Below, piece after piece: positions 1-7,596 of a stretch of DNA of 33,034 bases. The notes under the pieces were generated by a model, which did no database searches, was not told where the DNA came from, and worked only from the letters and a program-made list of their open reading frames with translations. Origin of the DNA: an uncultured Mycoplasma sp. (GTDB lineage: Bacteria; Bacillota_I; Bacilli_A; RF39; UBA660); the NCBI GenBank assembly GCA_945915275.1, contig CAMEEZ010000009.1, positions 1-33,034 of the forward strand, in the 5' to 3' direction. The position numbers and the translations under genes were made by a program. The stretch's first letter is position 1, and each line of letters opens with the position of its first letter.

Positions 1-1501
1 CTGCAATAATGCTTGCAACTTCTTGCATTTCTTTTGGTACTGCAATATCCATATAATCAAGAATCGAAGGCGCTACATTTGTAAGATCTCCACCATCAAT
101 TACGCTTACATTTTTGTCACATACTACGAATGGAACTTTTGCTGTCGTATGTGTCTTAACTATTTCATCATTTTCATCTAACATTGTATCTGCATTGCCG
201 TGATCTGCTAATACAATAACCTTATAGAAATTCTCTTCAGCAGCCTCTAACAATTTCCCTAAACAAATATCCACAACTGTAATTGCTGCTATAGTAGCTT
301 CTAAATTCCCAGTGTGTCCAACCATATCTGGATTTGCATAATTAGTCAGTATAAAATCATAATCTTTTTCCATGCAAGCAATTGTTTTTTTAGTAACTTC
401 AATTGCACTCATTTCTGGTATCTTATCATAAGATTCAACTTTAGGAGATGGCACCAAAAATTTATCACATTTATCAATTTTTCCTTCATATTCTCCATCA
501 AAGAAATATGTTACATGAGCGTATTTTTCTGTTTCTGCAACTCGAGCTTGAGTAAGTCCAAGGTTTGACAAATATAACCCTAATGGATTCTTAACCATTT
601 CTCCTTCCAAAAAGTTATACGTCTTTATTGGCTTATCAAAAGGAAAAAAAGTAAATGTTTTACAATCCGGCAATTTTCTCATTGATATTTCATCAAAATT
701 CTCATTTGTTAAAGCATTAAGCAATTGAACCGATCTATCTCCACGATGATTTAACCAAACAATAGCATCACCATTTTTTATAACCCCATCTTTATTTATA
801 ATTAACGGTTTAATATGTTCATCATCGATATTTGCCTCATAACATTTATTAATTCCTTTATCAATATCTGAGACAGATATCCCAATTCCTTTAGTAATTA
901 AATCTAAATATATTTTTGTTCTATCCCAATTTTTATCTCTATCCATCGCATAAAATCTTCCACAAATTGTAGCAATAGTTCCTAAATTTGTTTTTTTAAT
1001 AACATTTTGTAGATCATGAATATATTTTAATGATACATTAGCCTCTGTATCTCTGCCATCAGTTATAATATGATAATACACTTTATTATTTATCTTATCT
1101 TTTAAAAACTCTATAATTCTCAGCAAATTATTATGGTTACTATGCACATCTTTATCACTAAGCATTCCAATAAAATGAACGCTTTTTTCCAAATTATTAT
1201 TTAAGTATTCTATAAACTCTTGAAATCTTTCGTTAGCACCTAAATCCTTAGTAAAATCATCAACCCTTTCTGGTTTTTGCTTTAATAATCTACCAGCGCC
1301 AATTGTTTTATGGCCAATTTCACTATTTCCAAATTGCCCTTTTTTCAAACCAACATATTCTTCGGAAGCATAAAGAGTTGTATGTGGATATATTTCCCAT
1401 ATACGATCAAAATTAGGAGTTTCTGCTAGTTTTATAGCGTTACCTTTTTCTTCTTCTCTGATACCATAACCATCTAGAATAATTGTTAAAATCTTTTTCA
1501 T
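1..1501 (-). CDS. gpmI: 2,3-bisphosphoglycerate-independent phosphoglycerate mutase, 3' end cut by window edge
   Basis: Minus-strand reading frame not in the ORF track because it runs off the window; translation begins MKKILTIILDGYGIREEEKGNAI, contains GQFGNSEIGH, ...ITDGRDT..., VWLNHRGDR and VLADHGNADTM, typical of iPGM. Confidence 0.93.
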   Translation of the reverse strand, partial: MKKILTIILDGYGIREEEKGNAIKLAETPNFDRIWEIYPHTTLYASEEYVGLKKGQFGNSEIGHKTIGAGRLLKQKPERVDDFTKDLGANERFQEFIEYLNNNLEKSVHFIGMLSDKDVHSNHNNLLRIIEFLKDKINNKVYYHIITDGRDTEANVSLKYIHDLQNVIKKTNLGTIATICGRFYAMDRDKNWDRTKIYLDLITKGIGISVSDIDKGINKCYEANIDDEHIKPLIINKDGVIKNGDAIVWLNHRGDRSVQLLNALTNENFDEISMRKLPDCKTFTFFPFDKPIKTYNFLEGEMVKNPLGLYLSNLGLTQARVAETEKYAHVTYFFDGEYEGKIDKCDKFLVPSPKVESYDKIPEMSAIEVTKKTIACMEKDYDFILTNYANPDMVGHTGNLEATIAAITVVDICLGKLLEAAEENFYKVIVLADHGNADTMLDENDEIVKTHTTAKVPFVVCDKNVSVIDGGDLTNVAPSILDYMDIAVPKEMQEVASIIA

Positions 1502-1522
1502 ATAATCAATCCTTACTTATAT

Positions 1523-1551
1523 ATATTATCACAGAAAATTATTTTTTCCAA
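1523..1551 (-). promoter_or_regulatory. sigma-A-like promoter for gpmI (TTGGAA-N17-TAATAT)
   Basis: Minus strand reads TTGGAA AAAATAATTTTCTGTGA TAATAT, about 20 nt upstream of the gpmI start. Confidence 0.5.
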
Positions 1552-1587
1552 ACCTCTCTTTTTATCTTGTTGTTCTATTATAGTTAT

Positions 1588-2472
1588 TTATAAACCTTGT
1601 TTTGTAATAGTATTTTTTTCTAAAAACATATATTTATCTGTAGGCACTCCATTGATTAAGTCTATTATTTTACTTGAGGCATCATCTTTATGGCATCTAA
1701 AAGTTCCTATGGCATAATAATCATTTTCGGTAACACGAGTTACCCCATGTAAATTATTAATCATCTCTCTATTATATAGTCGTGGAATAAAGTAACTAAC
1801 ATCAATAATATCATCATTTTGAGTTATCTCGACTGTAGTAGCATGTCCTCTTTTACTTATTAACATTAAAATTTTATTAATTCTTTTAAGAGATACTATT
1901 TCAATAAAACCTGGTGTAATATCCGCATATAAAGAATTGTATATTTCCTCAGCTAAGTCTATTGTTTCACCTCTTAGACTAACTTTATCCTTTGTAGAAA
2001 TTAAAGGAATATTTTGATATAAATTCAAATCATTATTAACCATACAATGAATAATAAACAATAATTCGTTGATTGTTTTAGCTTTTGGTAATAACATCAA
2101 GGAACTTCCTCCGATAGCATATGTCTGATGGCGAACATCTTTTGTTAATTGTTTATCAATCCCATAAATATTTTTATGGTAAAAATTATCTAAATTATTT
2201 ATATCTAATTTTGTTTTGCTTAATTCTTCTTGATACTTTTCAAAAAGATATTCAACGTATTTTTTTTCGCTCTCGGGAAAATCAAATAGTTCTAATAAAT
2301 CATCAAAATATTTTTTAAGTTCATCTATTTTTTCAATAGTTTTAACTTTGTATTCTTGATAAAATTCTTCATCATTGAATTCAAATGGTCTTAACGAAAA
2401 TATAATCTTTTTTATTGCAATATTATATTTATAAAACATTTCTATTCTTTTATATGAATTCTTATATGACAT
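1588..2472 (-). CDS. hypothetical protein, 294 aa
   Basis: Intact ORF with a GGAAGGA-like RBS; no family recognised. Confidence 0.8.
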   Translation of the reverse strand: MSYKNSYKRIEMFYKYNIAIKKIIFSLRPFEFNDEEFYQEYKVKTIEKIDELKKYFDDLLELFDFPESEKKYVEYLFEKYQEELSKTKLDINNLDNFYHKNIYGIDKQLTKDVRHQTYAIGGSSLMLLPKAKTINELLFIIHCMVNNDLNLYQNIPLISTKDKVSLRGETIDLAEEIYNSLYADITPGFIEIVSLKRINKILMLISKRGHATTVEITQNDDIIDVSYFIPRLYNREMINNLHGVTRVTENDYYAIGTFRCHKDDASSKIIDLINGVPTDKYMFLEKNTITKQGL

Positions 2473-2507
2473 ATTTTTGTCCTTCCATTAATTATAATTA
2501 TAAAAGC

Positions 2508-2527
2508 AAAAAACGCTTTCGCGTTAT
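2508..2527 (-). terminator. Rho-independent terminator after the 39-aa smORF
   Basis: Minus strand AACGC-GAAA-GCGTT followed by a T-run (GCGTTTTTTGC). Confidence 0.7.
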
Positions 2528-2643
2528 TTTATTAAATTACCATAATCAATATATTCACCAAATTCAGAACCATATAATCCTAATGAGTATTCTCCTAAAT
2601 CATAATCATCATTGTTAAGTTTATCTTCGTCAAAAATTGACAT
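2524..2643 (-). CDS. small acidic protein, 39 aa (MSIFDEDKLNNDDYDLGEYSLGLYGSEFGEYIDYGNLIK)
   Basis: ATG preceded by AGGTG (ATATGAGGTGATTTTATG), ends in TAA, immediately followed by a hairpin terminator. Below the length cut-off of the supplied ORF track. Confidence 0.6.
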   Translation of the reverse strand: MSIFDEDKLNNDDYDLGEYSLGLYGSEFGEYIDYGNLIK

Positions 2644-2735
2644 AAAATCACCTCATATGAAAAGTTTATCACAAAAGGCTTCGTTTTTCAATCAACCAAT
2701 TCATAGTCTGATATAATGTTTCTACAAGCATTCAA

Positions 2736-3500
2736 TTAAGCTGTTAATAATTTTTTATCCATACGAAGTTTATCAGCTAAAGTTGCAATGAATTCAGAAT
2801 TTGTTGGTTTTGCCCGGTCATAATCAACACTATGTCCAAATATTTCTTCCATTAAATCATAATCTCCTCTATTCCAAGAAACTTCAATGGCATGTCTTAT
2901 AGCTCTTTCAACTCTTGATGATGTAGTGTCAAACTTTTCCGCGATTTCCGGGTATATTTCCTTAGTTATTCCACCTATCATATCTGGATTATTATACATC
3001 ATAAATATGCTTTCTCTAATATATTGATATCCTTTTATATGTGATGGAACCCCAAGAGAATGTAATAGTTTGCTAATAGCAAGTTGAACGTCTTGCGATA
3101 ATTCGCTTAGCATTTCCTCGTTTTCTAACACAACCTCTAAAATTCTTTTTTCCAAAGCTTCTAGTGAAAATGGCTTCATCATATAATAACTAATTCCATA
3201 TTTAGAAACCTGTTTAATTGTATAATCCTTTTTATAACTGGTTAAAACTATTACTTTTGTTTTTATGTTATTATTTTTCATAGTTTCTAATATTTCTATG
3301 CCATCAACTTCCGGCATTAATATATCCATGATTATCAAATCATAGCTTTGGTAATTTTTTAGAATAAGATCTAAACCTTCTTTACCAGTTATACCTACAT
3401 CTTTAATATTAATTACTGCGTGACTGCTAAAATGTTTTTTTATTGTTTCAATTATTGATTCATTATCATCAATAACTAAAACATTTATTTTCTTTTCCAT
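2736..3500 (-). CDS. spo0A: sporulation master regulator Spo0A
   Basis: Receiver domain with VIDDN, LIIMDILMPEVDG and KPF; C-terminal HSLGVPSHIKGYQYIRESI, TTSSRVERAIRHAIEVSW and AKPTNSEFIATLADKLR characteristic of Spo0A. Confidence 0.96.
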   Translation of the reverse strand: MEKKINVLVIDDNESIIETIKKHFSSHAVINIKDVGITGKEGLDLILKNYQSYDLIIMDILMPEVDGIEILETMKNNNIKTKVIVLTSYKKDYTIKQVSKYGISYYMMKPFSLEALEKRILEVVLENEEMLSELSQDVQLAISKLLHSLGVPSHIKGYQYIRESIFMMYNNPDMIGGITKEIYPEIAEKFDTTSSRVERAIRHAIEVSWNRGDYDLMEEIFGHSVDYDRAKPTNSEFIATLADKLRMDKKLLTA

Positions 3501-3576
3501 GTTTTCCGTCCTTTTCCATATTTACTGCACGCAATCTCATTATATAAGAAATGTTGACAAAATACCAGAACATAAA

Positions 3577-3640
3577 TTGTCAAATAAAGTAAAATAGTGT
3601 CAAATAAGTGTATTTCTTGTCGAATTCACATTTTTGACAC
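3577..3640. promoter_or_regulatory. Array of Spo0A-box-like sites (TGTCAAA, TGTCAAA, TGTCGAA, and one inverted)
   Basis: TTGTCAAATAA at 3577, GTGTCAAATAA at 3597, TTGTCGAATTC at 3617 (exact 20-bp period); inverted GTGTCAAA (tttgacac) at 3633-3640. Consensus 0A box is TGTCGAA. Confidence 0.55.
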
Positions 3641-4348
3641 TATTCTTTTAATTGATTCAGAACTTAAAGATGCTTGTCCAAGCAATAATCCATCTGATTT
3701 CAAATTACGATATAAATCAATATTTTTAGAATTAACACTTCCCCCATACAAAACTTGAGTATCAATATTATAATAGTCTTTAATTAGTTTTTTTATGAAT
3801 AATATTGTTTCGGATATTTCTGAGACATTTATTGAATCAAAATCATTTTTATTATTACTAATTGCCCATGTCGGTTCATAAGCAACAATTATATTTTCTA
3901 TATTCCCTTCAATTTTATTAAAAACTCTAGCTATTTCTCTTTCTAGGACACTTAAAGTCTTTCTCCTTAACTTTTGCTCTCTAGATTCTCCGACACAATA
4001 AATTACTTTTAGTCCATTATCAAGAGCATTACATATCTTTTTTATATAATCATATTCAGTTTCATTAAATCTCAATTGTCTATCACTATGTCCAATGATT
4101 ACATACTCAGTATTAATGGATTTCAATATTTCTCCAGTTATCTCTCCTACTGCATATGAATCATTATATACAGAAATATCTTGACATCCTTTTTTTAAGG
4201 GCAATTCAATCATATTTATAAAAGGTGCTGGTGGGGCAATTATTAACTCTACTTCACTATTATAGTCTTTTAATCCATCTAGCAAAGTTTTAAAATCAGA
4301 AAAATTTGTTCCTGTTTTTAAATTACAAACTAATTTTTTCGTTTTCAT
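3626..4348 (-). CDS. tpiA: triose-phosphate isomerase (divergent)
   Basis: KLVCNLKTG, EYVIIGHSDRQ, AYEPTWAI, LYGGSVNSKN and LLLGQASL. Track start at 4357 is TTG; ATG at 4348 is more likely. Confidence 0.92.
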   Translation of the reverse strand: MKTKKLVCNLKTGTNFSDFKTLLDGLKDYNSEVELIIAPPAPFINMIELPLKKGCQDISVYNDSYAVGEITGEILKSINTEYVIIGHSDRQLRFNETEYDYIKKICNALDNGLKVIYCVGESREQKLRRKTLSVLEREIARVFNKIEGNIENIIVAYEPTWAISNNKNDFDSINVSEISETILFIKKLIKDYYNIDTQVLYGGSVNSKNIDLYRNLKSDGLLLGQASLSSESIKRIVSKM

Positions 4349-5495
4349 TTTTTTCAATTTCCTCTAACGCTTCTAATTTTCCTTTTGCAATAAATTCTAA
4401 TGATGCTCCACCACCACTCGACAAAATAAATTTATCATCAAATCCTAGTTTATTAACTGCTCCTACAGTATCTCCTCCACCAATTATTACAGTTGAGACT
4501 CCGGTCAAACTTTCAAATATTCCCAAAGTTCCTGATGAAAATTCTTTTTCTTCATAAAGTCCCATAGTACCATTCATAAATATAGTTTCAGCTTTATTAA
4601 TTACATTTGAGTATTTAGTAATAGTTTTTGGCCCAATGTCAAATATAGTATCCTCATTATTTAAAGTATTTATTCCTTTATTACATATATCTTCTTTATT
4701 CTTTACACATACATCACTTGGTAGAATAATTTTATCTTTATATAATTCCATCAATAACTTTAATTCATTCAAAATACTTTCTTCATTTGTCGCCAAACTT
4801 TTTCCGACAATAATATTTTTTGCTTTCAAAAATGAATTAGCGATACCGCCACCTAACAACAAATAATCACATGATGGCAATAATGCTTTTATTAATGGTA
4901 TTTTATCATCAACTTTAGCTCCACCCATTACAACAATAAATGGCTTTTGCGGATTCTTTTTAATTTTTTCTAAATTTGTCAACTCTTCTTTAACTAAATA
5001 TCCTATACCTGTAGGCAAAAATTTAGAAATTCCAGCTGTTGATGCATGAGCTCTATGAGCACTTCCAAAAGCATCAAAAATGAAGACATCAGCCAATTTA
5101 GCCCAACCTTTAGCAAGTTCTAAATCATTAGAACTCTCTTTTTTTTCTGGATAATCAAAAAAGCGAGTATTCTCTAATAAGATTATTTTGTTATCATCTA
5201 TTATGGGATTATTAAAAACATCGGAAACAAAAGTTACTTCAGTATCAAGCAACTCTTCTAAGCGATACTTTACTGGTTGAAGAGTATTAATTTGTTTGTC
5301 TTTCTCACTTTTTATACGACCTAAATGACTTAAAATAATAATTTTACAATTCTTAGATAACAGATATTTAATTGTCTTAATACTTTTTATAATTTTACTA
5401 TCATCTAAAATCTTTCCATCTTTAATAGGCACATTATAATCACATCTTAAAATTACTCTCTTGTTTTTTAAATGCATGTCTTCAATGAACTTCAT
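4323..5495 (-). CDS. pgk: phosphoglycerate kinase
   Basis: RCDYNVPIKDG, LSHLGR, VVMGGAKVDDKI, FMNGTMGLYE and IIGGGDTVGAV motifs. Confidence 0.96.
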   Translation of the reverse strand: MKFIEDMHLKNKRVILRCDYNVPIKDGKILDDSKIIKSIKTIKYLLSKNCKIIILSHLGRIKSEKDKQINTLQPVKYRLEELLDTEVTFVSDVFNNPIIDDNKIILLENTRFFDYPEKKESSNDLELAKGWAKLADVFIFDAFGSAHRAHASTAGISKFLPTGIGYLVKEELTNLEKIKKNPQKPFIVVMGGAKVDDKIPLIKALLPSCDYLLLGGGIANSFLKAKNIIVGKSLATNEESILNELKLLMELYKDKIILPSDVCVKNKEDICNKGINTLNNEDTIFDIGPKTITKYSNVINKAETIFMNGTMGLYEEKEFSSGTLGIFESLTGVSTVIIGGGDTVGAVNKLGFDDKFILSSGGGASLEFIAKGKLEALEEIEKNENEKISL

Positions 5496-5557
5496 ATTAT
5501 CACCTATTATAATTATATCTAAAATGATTCATTTTACAAGTTTTTTATCAAACAAAA

Positions 5558-5585
5558 AGAGTAAGTTTTTAATCATTCTTACTCT
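5558..5585 (-). terminator. Terminator of the DUF1292-like gene, overlapping its stop codon
   Basis: Minus AGAGTAAG-AATGATTAAAAA-CTTACTCT followed by TTTTTG; the stop codon TAA lies in the loop. Confidence 0.65.
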
Positions 5586-5856
5586 CAATATAATAATTAT
5601 TATCTTCTATTTGTTCATTTAAAAATTTATTTATAAACTCGGCTTCTTCCTTAGTATCAACATTTCCAAGCTTGACTTTTCCATTATGATTTTCATATGT
5701 AGAAGCATAGACTATAATGCGTCCATCTGCTCCTATCTCATAATTCGTGTATACAACATAACTTTTATTGGTATTATCAGAATCAAAAGTCATCATAATA
5801 TCATAAGTTTTATTAACACCATTTTTATCAATTATATTTATAGTATCTTTATTCAT
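5569..5856 (-). CDS. DUF1292-like small protein
   Basis: 95 aa; pattern FDSDNTNKSYVVYTNYEIGADGRIIVYASTYE resembles DUF1292 proteins. Confidence 0.7.
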   Translation of the reverse strand: MNKDTINIIDKNGVNKTYDIMMTFDSDNTNKSYVVYTNYEIGADGRIIVYASTYENHNGKVKLGNVDTKEEAEFINKFLNEQIEDNNYYIESKND

Positions 5857-5859
5857 AAA

Positions 5860-7461
5860 TTATCTTCTTAATGTAAAACCTGTATTACAACTGACTATTG
5901 TTGCATTATCTTTACCAGCTGTCAAACAAGTATCATATTCTTTTCTAAATACATTTGTTATTTTTTTTAAATCTGAATTGTGAGAATTATTTGCTAATTC
6001 TATTATTGATTTTTGCTTTTCAGCAAGAGTTTTATCACTGTATAATATTTTGCTAAGGTTTTTTTCACTAATTATATCTGTTATTCCATCTGTCATGGCA
6101 TGTAAAGATGTATAACTTATTCTAGGAATTATTGTTTGTAAAATATCATAAGATCTACATCCAAGGCCACTAGTTACCTTGTTGTTATATATATAAAATC
6201 TTGCGTCTTCATTACTAATACCTTTTAAATAAGCATAAGAATGGTCATGTCCTATTTGTTCAAGGCCATTTTCAGTTTCGGCATAAACCCTAGAGTCACC
6301 AATAGTTGTAACAATAGTATCGTTTGCACAAGTTATTATACAAGCCAATGTGGTTCCTCCAGCAGGAATTCCATTATTAATTTCCTTTATTTTATTTTCT
6401 AGTTCTTCTTTTATCAATTCTGGATTTTCATACATTTCAACAGGTAAATCTTTAAACCATTTTAAAAGCTCTTCAGATACATATTTACTAGCAATTTCTC
6501 CGGATTCATATCCACCCATGCCATCAGCAACTAAGGCTAACGAAAACTCTCCTAATTTAGGATGAGCACATATTACGTAACAATCTTCATTATTATTTCT
6601 TTCTAGCCCCACATTAGATGTAGCTACTAAAATATCACCAATATTGTCAAAATCTGATGGTTTAGATTGAGCACATATAGCAGCTTTTCCTTTAAACTTT
6701 GCCAATGTATCTTTTCTAATATTTATGTTTTTAATTCCCGAATTATTATTGTTGATTATACTTTCATCATCATGTTCGTTTTTCAATACTTGATTAGTTT
6801 CTTTGCCATTATTAACCACTTTTTCTGAAGTTTTATAAGGTAATTTATTTTCTAATTCTGTTATAACTTCTTTTAATGCTTCAGAACGTAATTTTTTGAA
6901 ATTTTCTGGAGCATTACTTGATTCTAGACCCTTCAATTCTTTATTTGCATTTTCAATTTGAGTTGTGATTTTTTTTACATAATTCAATAACTCTATATTT
7001 TCTTCTTTTATATTAGATTTCCAAATTCTACTAGTCTCTTTCAAATATTCTAACTTTTCTTTAAGTTCTTTATACTTAATTAGTTCATTTTTTTGAATTT
7101 CTAATAATTCCTTGTATTCTTCTTGAATTTTCTTAAATTCAGGATCAACTATTTCTTCGGAAACCCCTTCATATATTTTAGCTTTTAATTTGATTTTAGC
7201 AGATAATTCTTCAAGTCTTTCATTTAATCCTTGTTGTGTTTTTGTTCCAAACCATTTTTGCTCATATGATTTTATTTCGCCTTGTATTTCATTAATATAT
7301 ATATTTAAATCATTTAATGAATTAAATCCAGCATGAGCAACACGTTCATTTCCTTCAATAAAATATGCATTTTTTGTTTCCATTTCTGATAAAGCAATTC
7401 TAAGGTCAATTGAACTACTTGGAAACATATTATTATAGTAATTATTCTTATATTTATTCAT
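5860..7461 (-). CDS. PP2C-family Ser/Thr protein phosphatase with long N-terminal coiled-coil region
   Basis: C-terminal half: RNNNEDCY, VADGMGGYESGEIAS, GGTTLACI, TIGDSRVY, HAMTDGITD and AGKDNATIV; N-terminal about 240 aa is charged and coiled-coil-like. Confidence 0.88.
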   Translation of the reverse strand: MNKYKNNYYNNMFPSSSIDLRIALSEMETKNAYFIEGNERVAHAGFNSLNDLNIYINEIQGEIKSYEQKWFGTKTQQGLNERLEELSAKIKLKAKIYEGVSEEIVDPEFKKIQEEYKELLEIQKNELIKYKELKEKLEYLKETSRIWKSNIKEENIELLNYVKKITTQIENANKELKGLESSNAPENFKKLRSEALKEVITELENKLPYKTSEKVVNNGKETNQVLKNEHDDESIINNNNSGIKNINIRKDTLAKFKGKAAICAQSKPSDFDNIGDILVATSNVGLERNNNEDCYVICAHPKLGEFSLALVADGMGGYESGEIASKYVSEELLKWFKDLPVEMYENPELIKEELENKIKEINNGIPAGGTTLACIITCANDTIVTTIGDSRVYAETENGLEQIGHDHSYAYLKGISNEDARFYIYNNKVTSGLGCRSYDILQTIIPRISYTSLHAMTDGITDIISEKNLSKILYSDKTLAEKQKSIIELANNSHNSDLKKITNVFRKEYDTCLTAGKDNATIVSCNTGFTLRR

Positions 7462-7462
7462 A

Positions 7463-7486
7463 TATACCCCCTAATTGGGGTGTATA
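7463..7486. promoter_or_regulatory. Operator-like 24-bp near-palindrome between -10 and start codon of the PP2C gene
   Basis: TATACCCCCTAATTGGGGTGTATA, a G/C-rich dyad in an AT-rich intergenic region. Confidence 0.5.
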
Positions 7487-7512
7487 ATATCATGTTTTTT
7501 GAAAAATGTCAA
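7484..7512 (-). promoter_or_regulatory. Consensus sigma-A promoter of the PP2C gene (TTGACA-N17-TATTAT, extended TG)
   Basis: Minus strand TTGACA TTTTTCAAAAAACATGA TATTAT. Confidence 0.75.
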
Positions 7513-7541
7513 ATTATAATAAAGATTCTATTACTTCATAT

Positions 7542-7576
7542 AAAAACCAGAGTATATTAAATTACTCTAGTTTTTT
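7542..7576 (-). terminator. Terminator downstream of gap
   Basis: Minus AGAGTA-ATTTAATA-TACTCT flanked by A/T runs (GGTTTTTA). Confidence 0.65.
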
Positions 7577-7596
7577 GATATTTAAATATAACAAGA

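Noticed and set aside
314-568. Plus-strand 84-aa ORF in the track
   Set aside because: Lies antisense within gpmI, with low-complexity F/I/C-rich translation and no RBS; shadow ORF.
2121-2618. Plus-strand ORFs 2121..2318 and 2415..2618
   Set aside because: Antisense to the 294-aa hypothetical and the smORF terminator; compositionally typical AT-rich shadows.
4306-4866. Plus-strand ORFs inside pgk
   Set aside because: Antisense to a confidently identified pgk; no independent coding signal.
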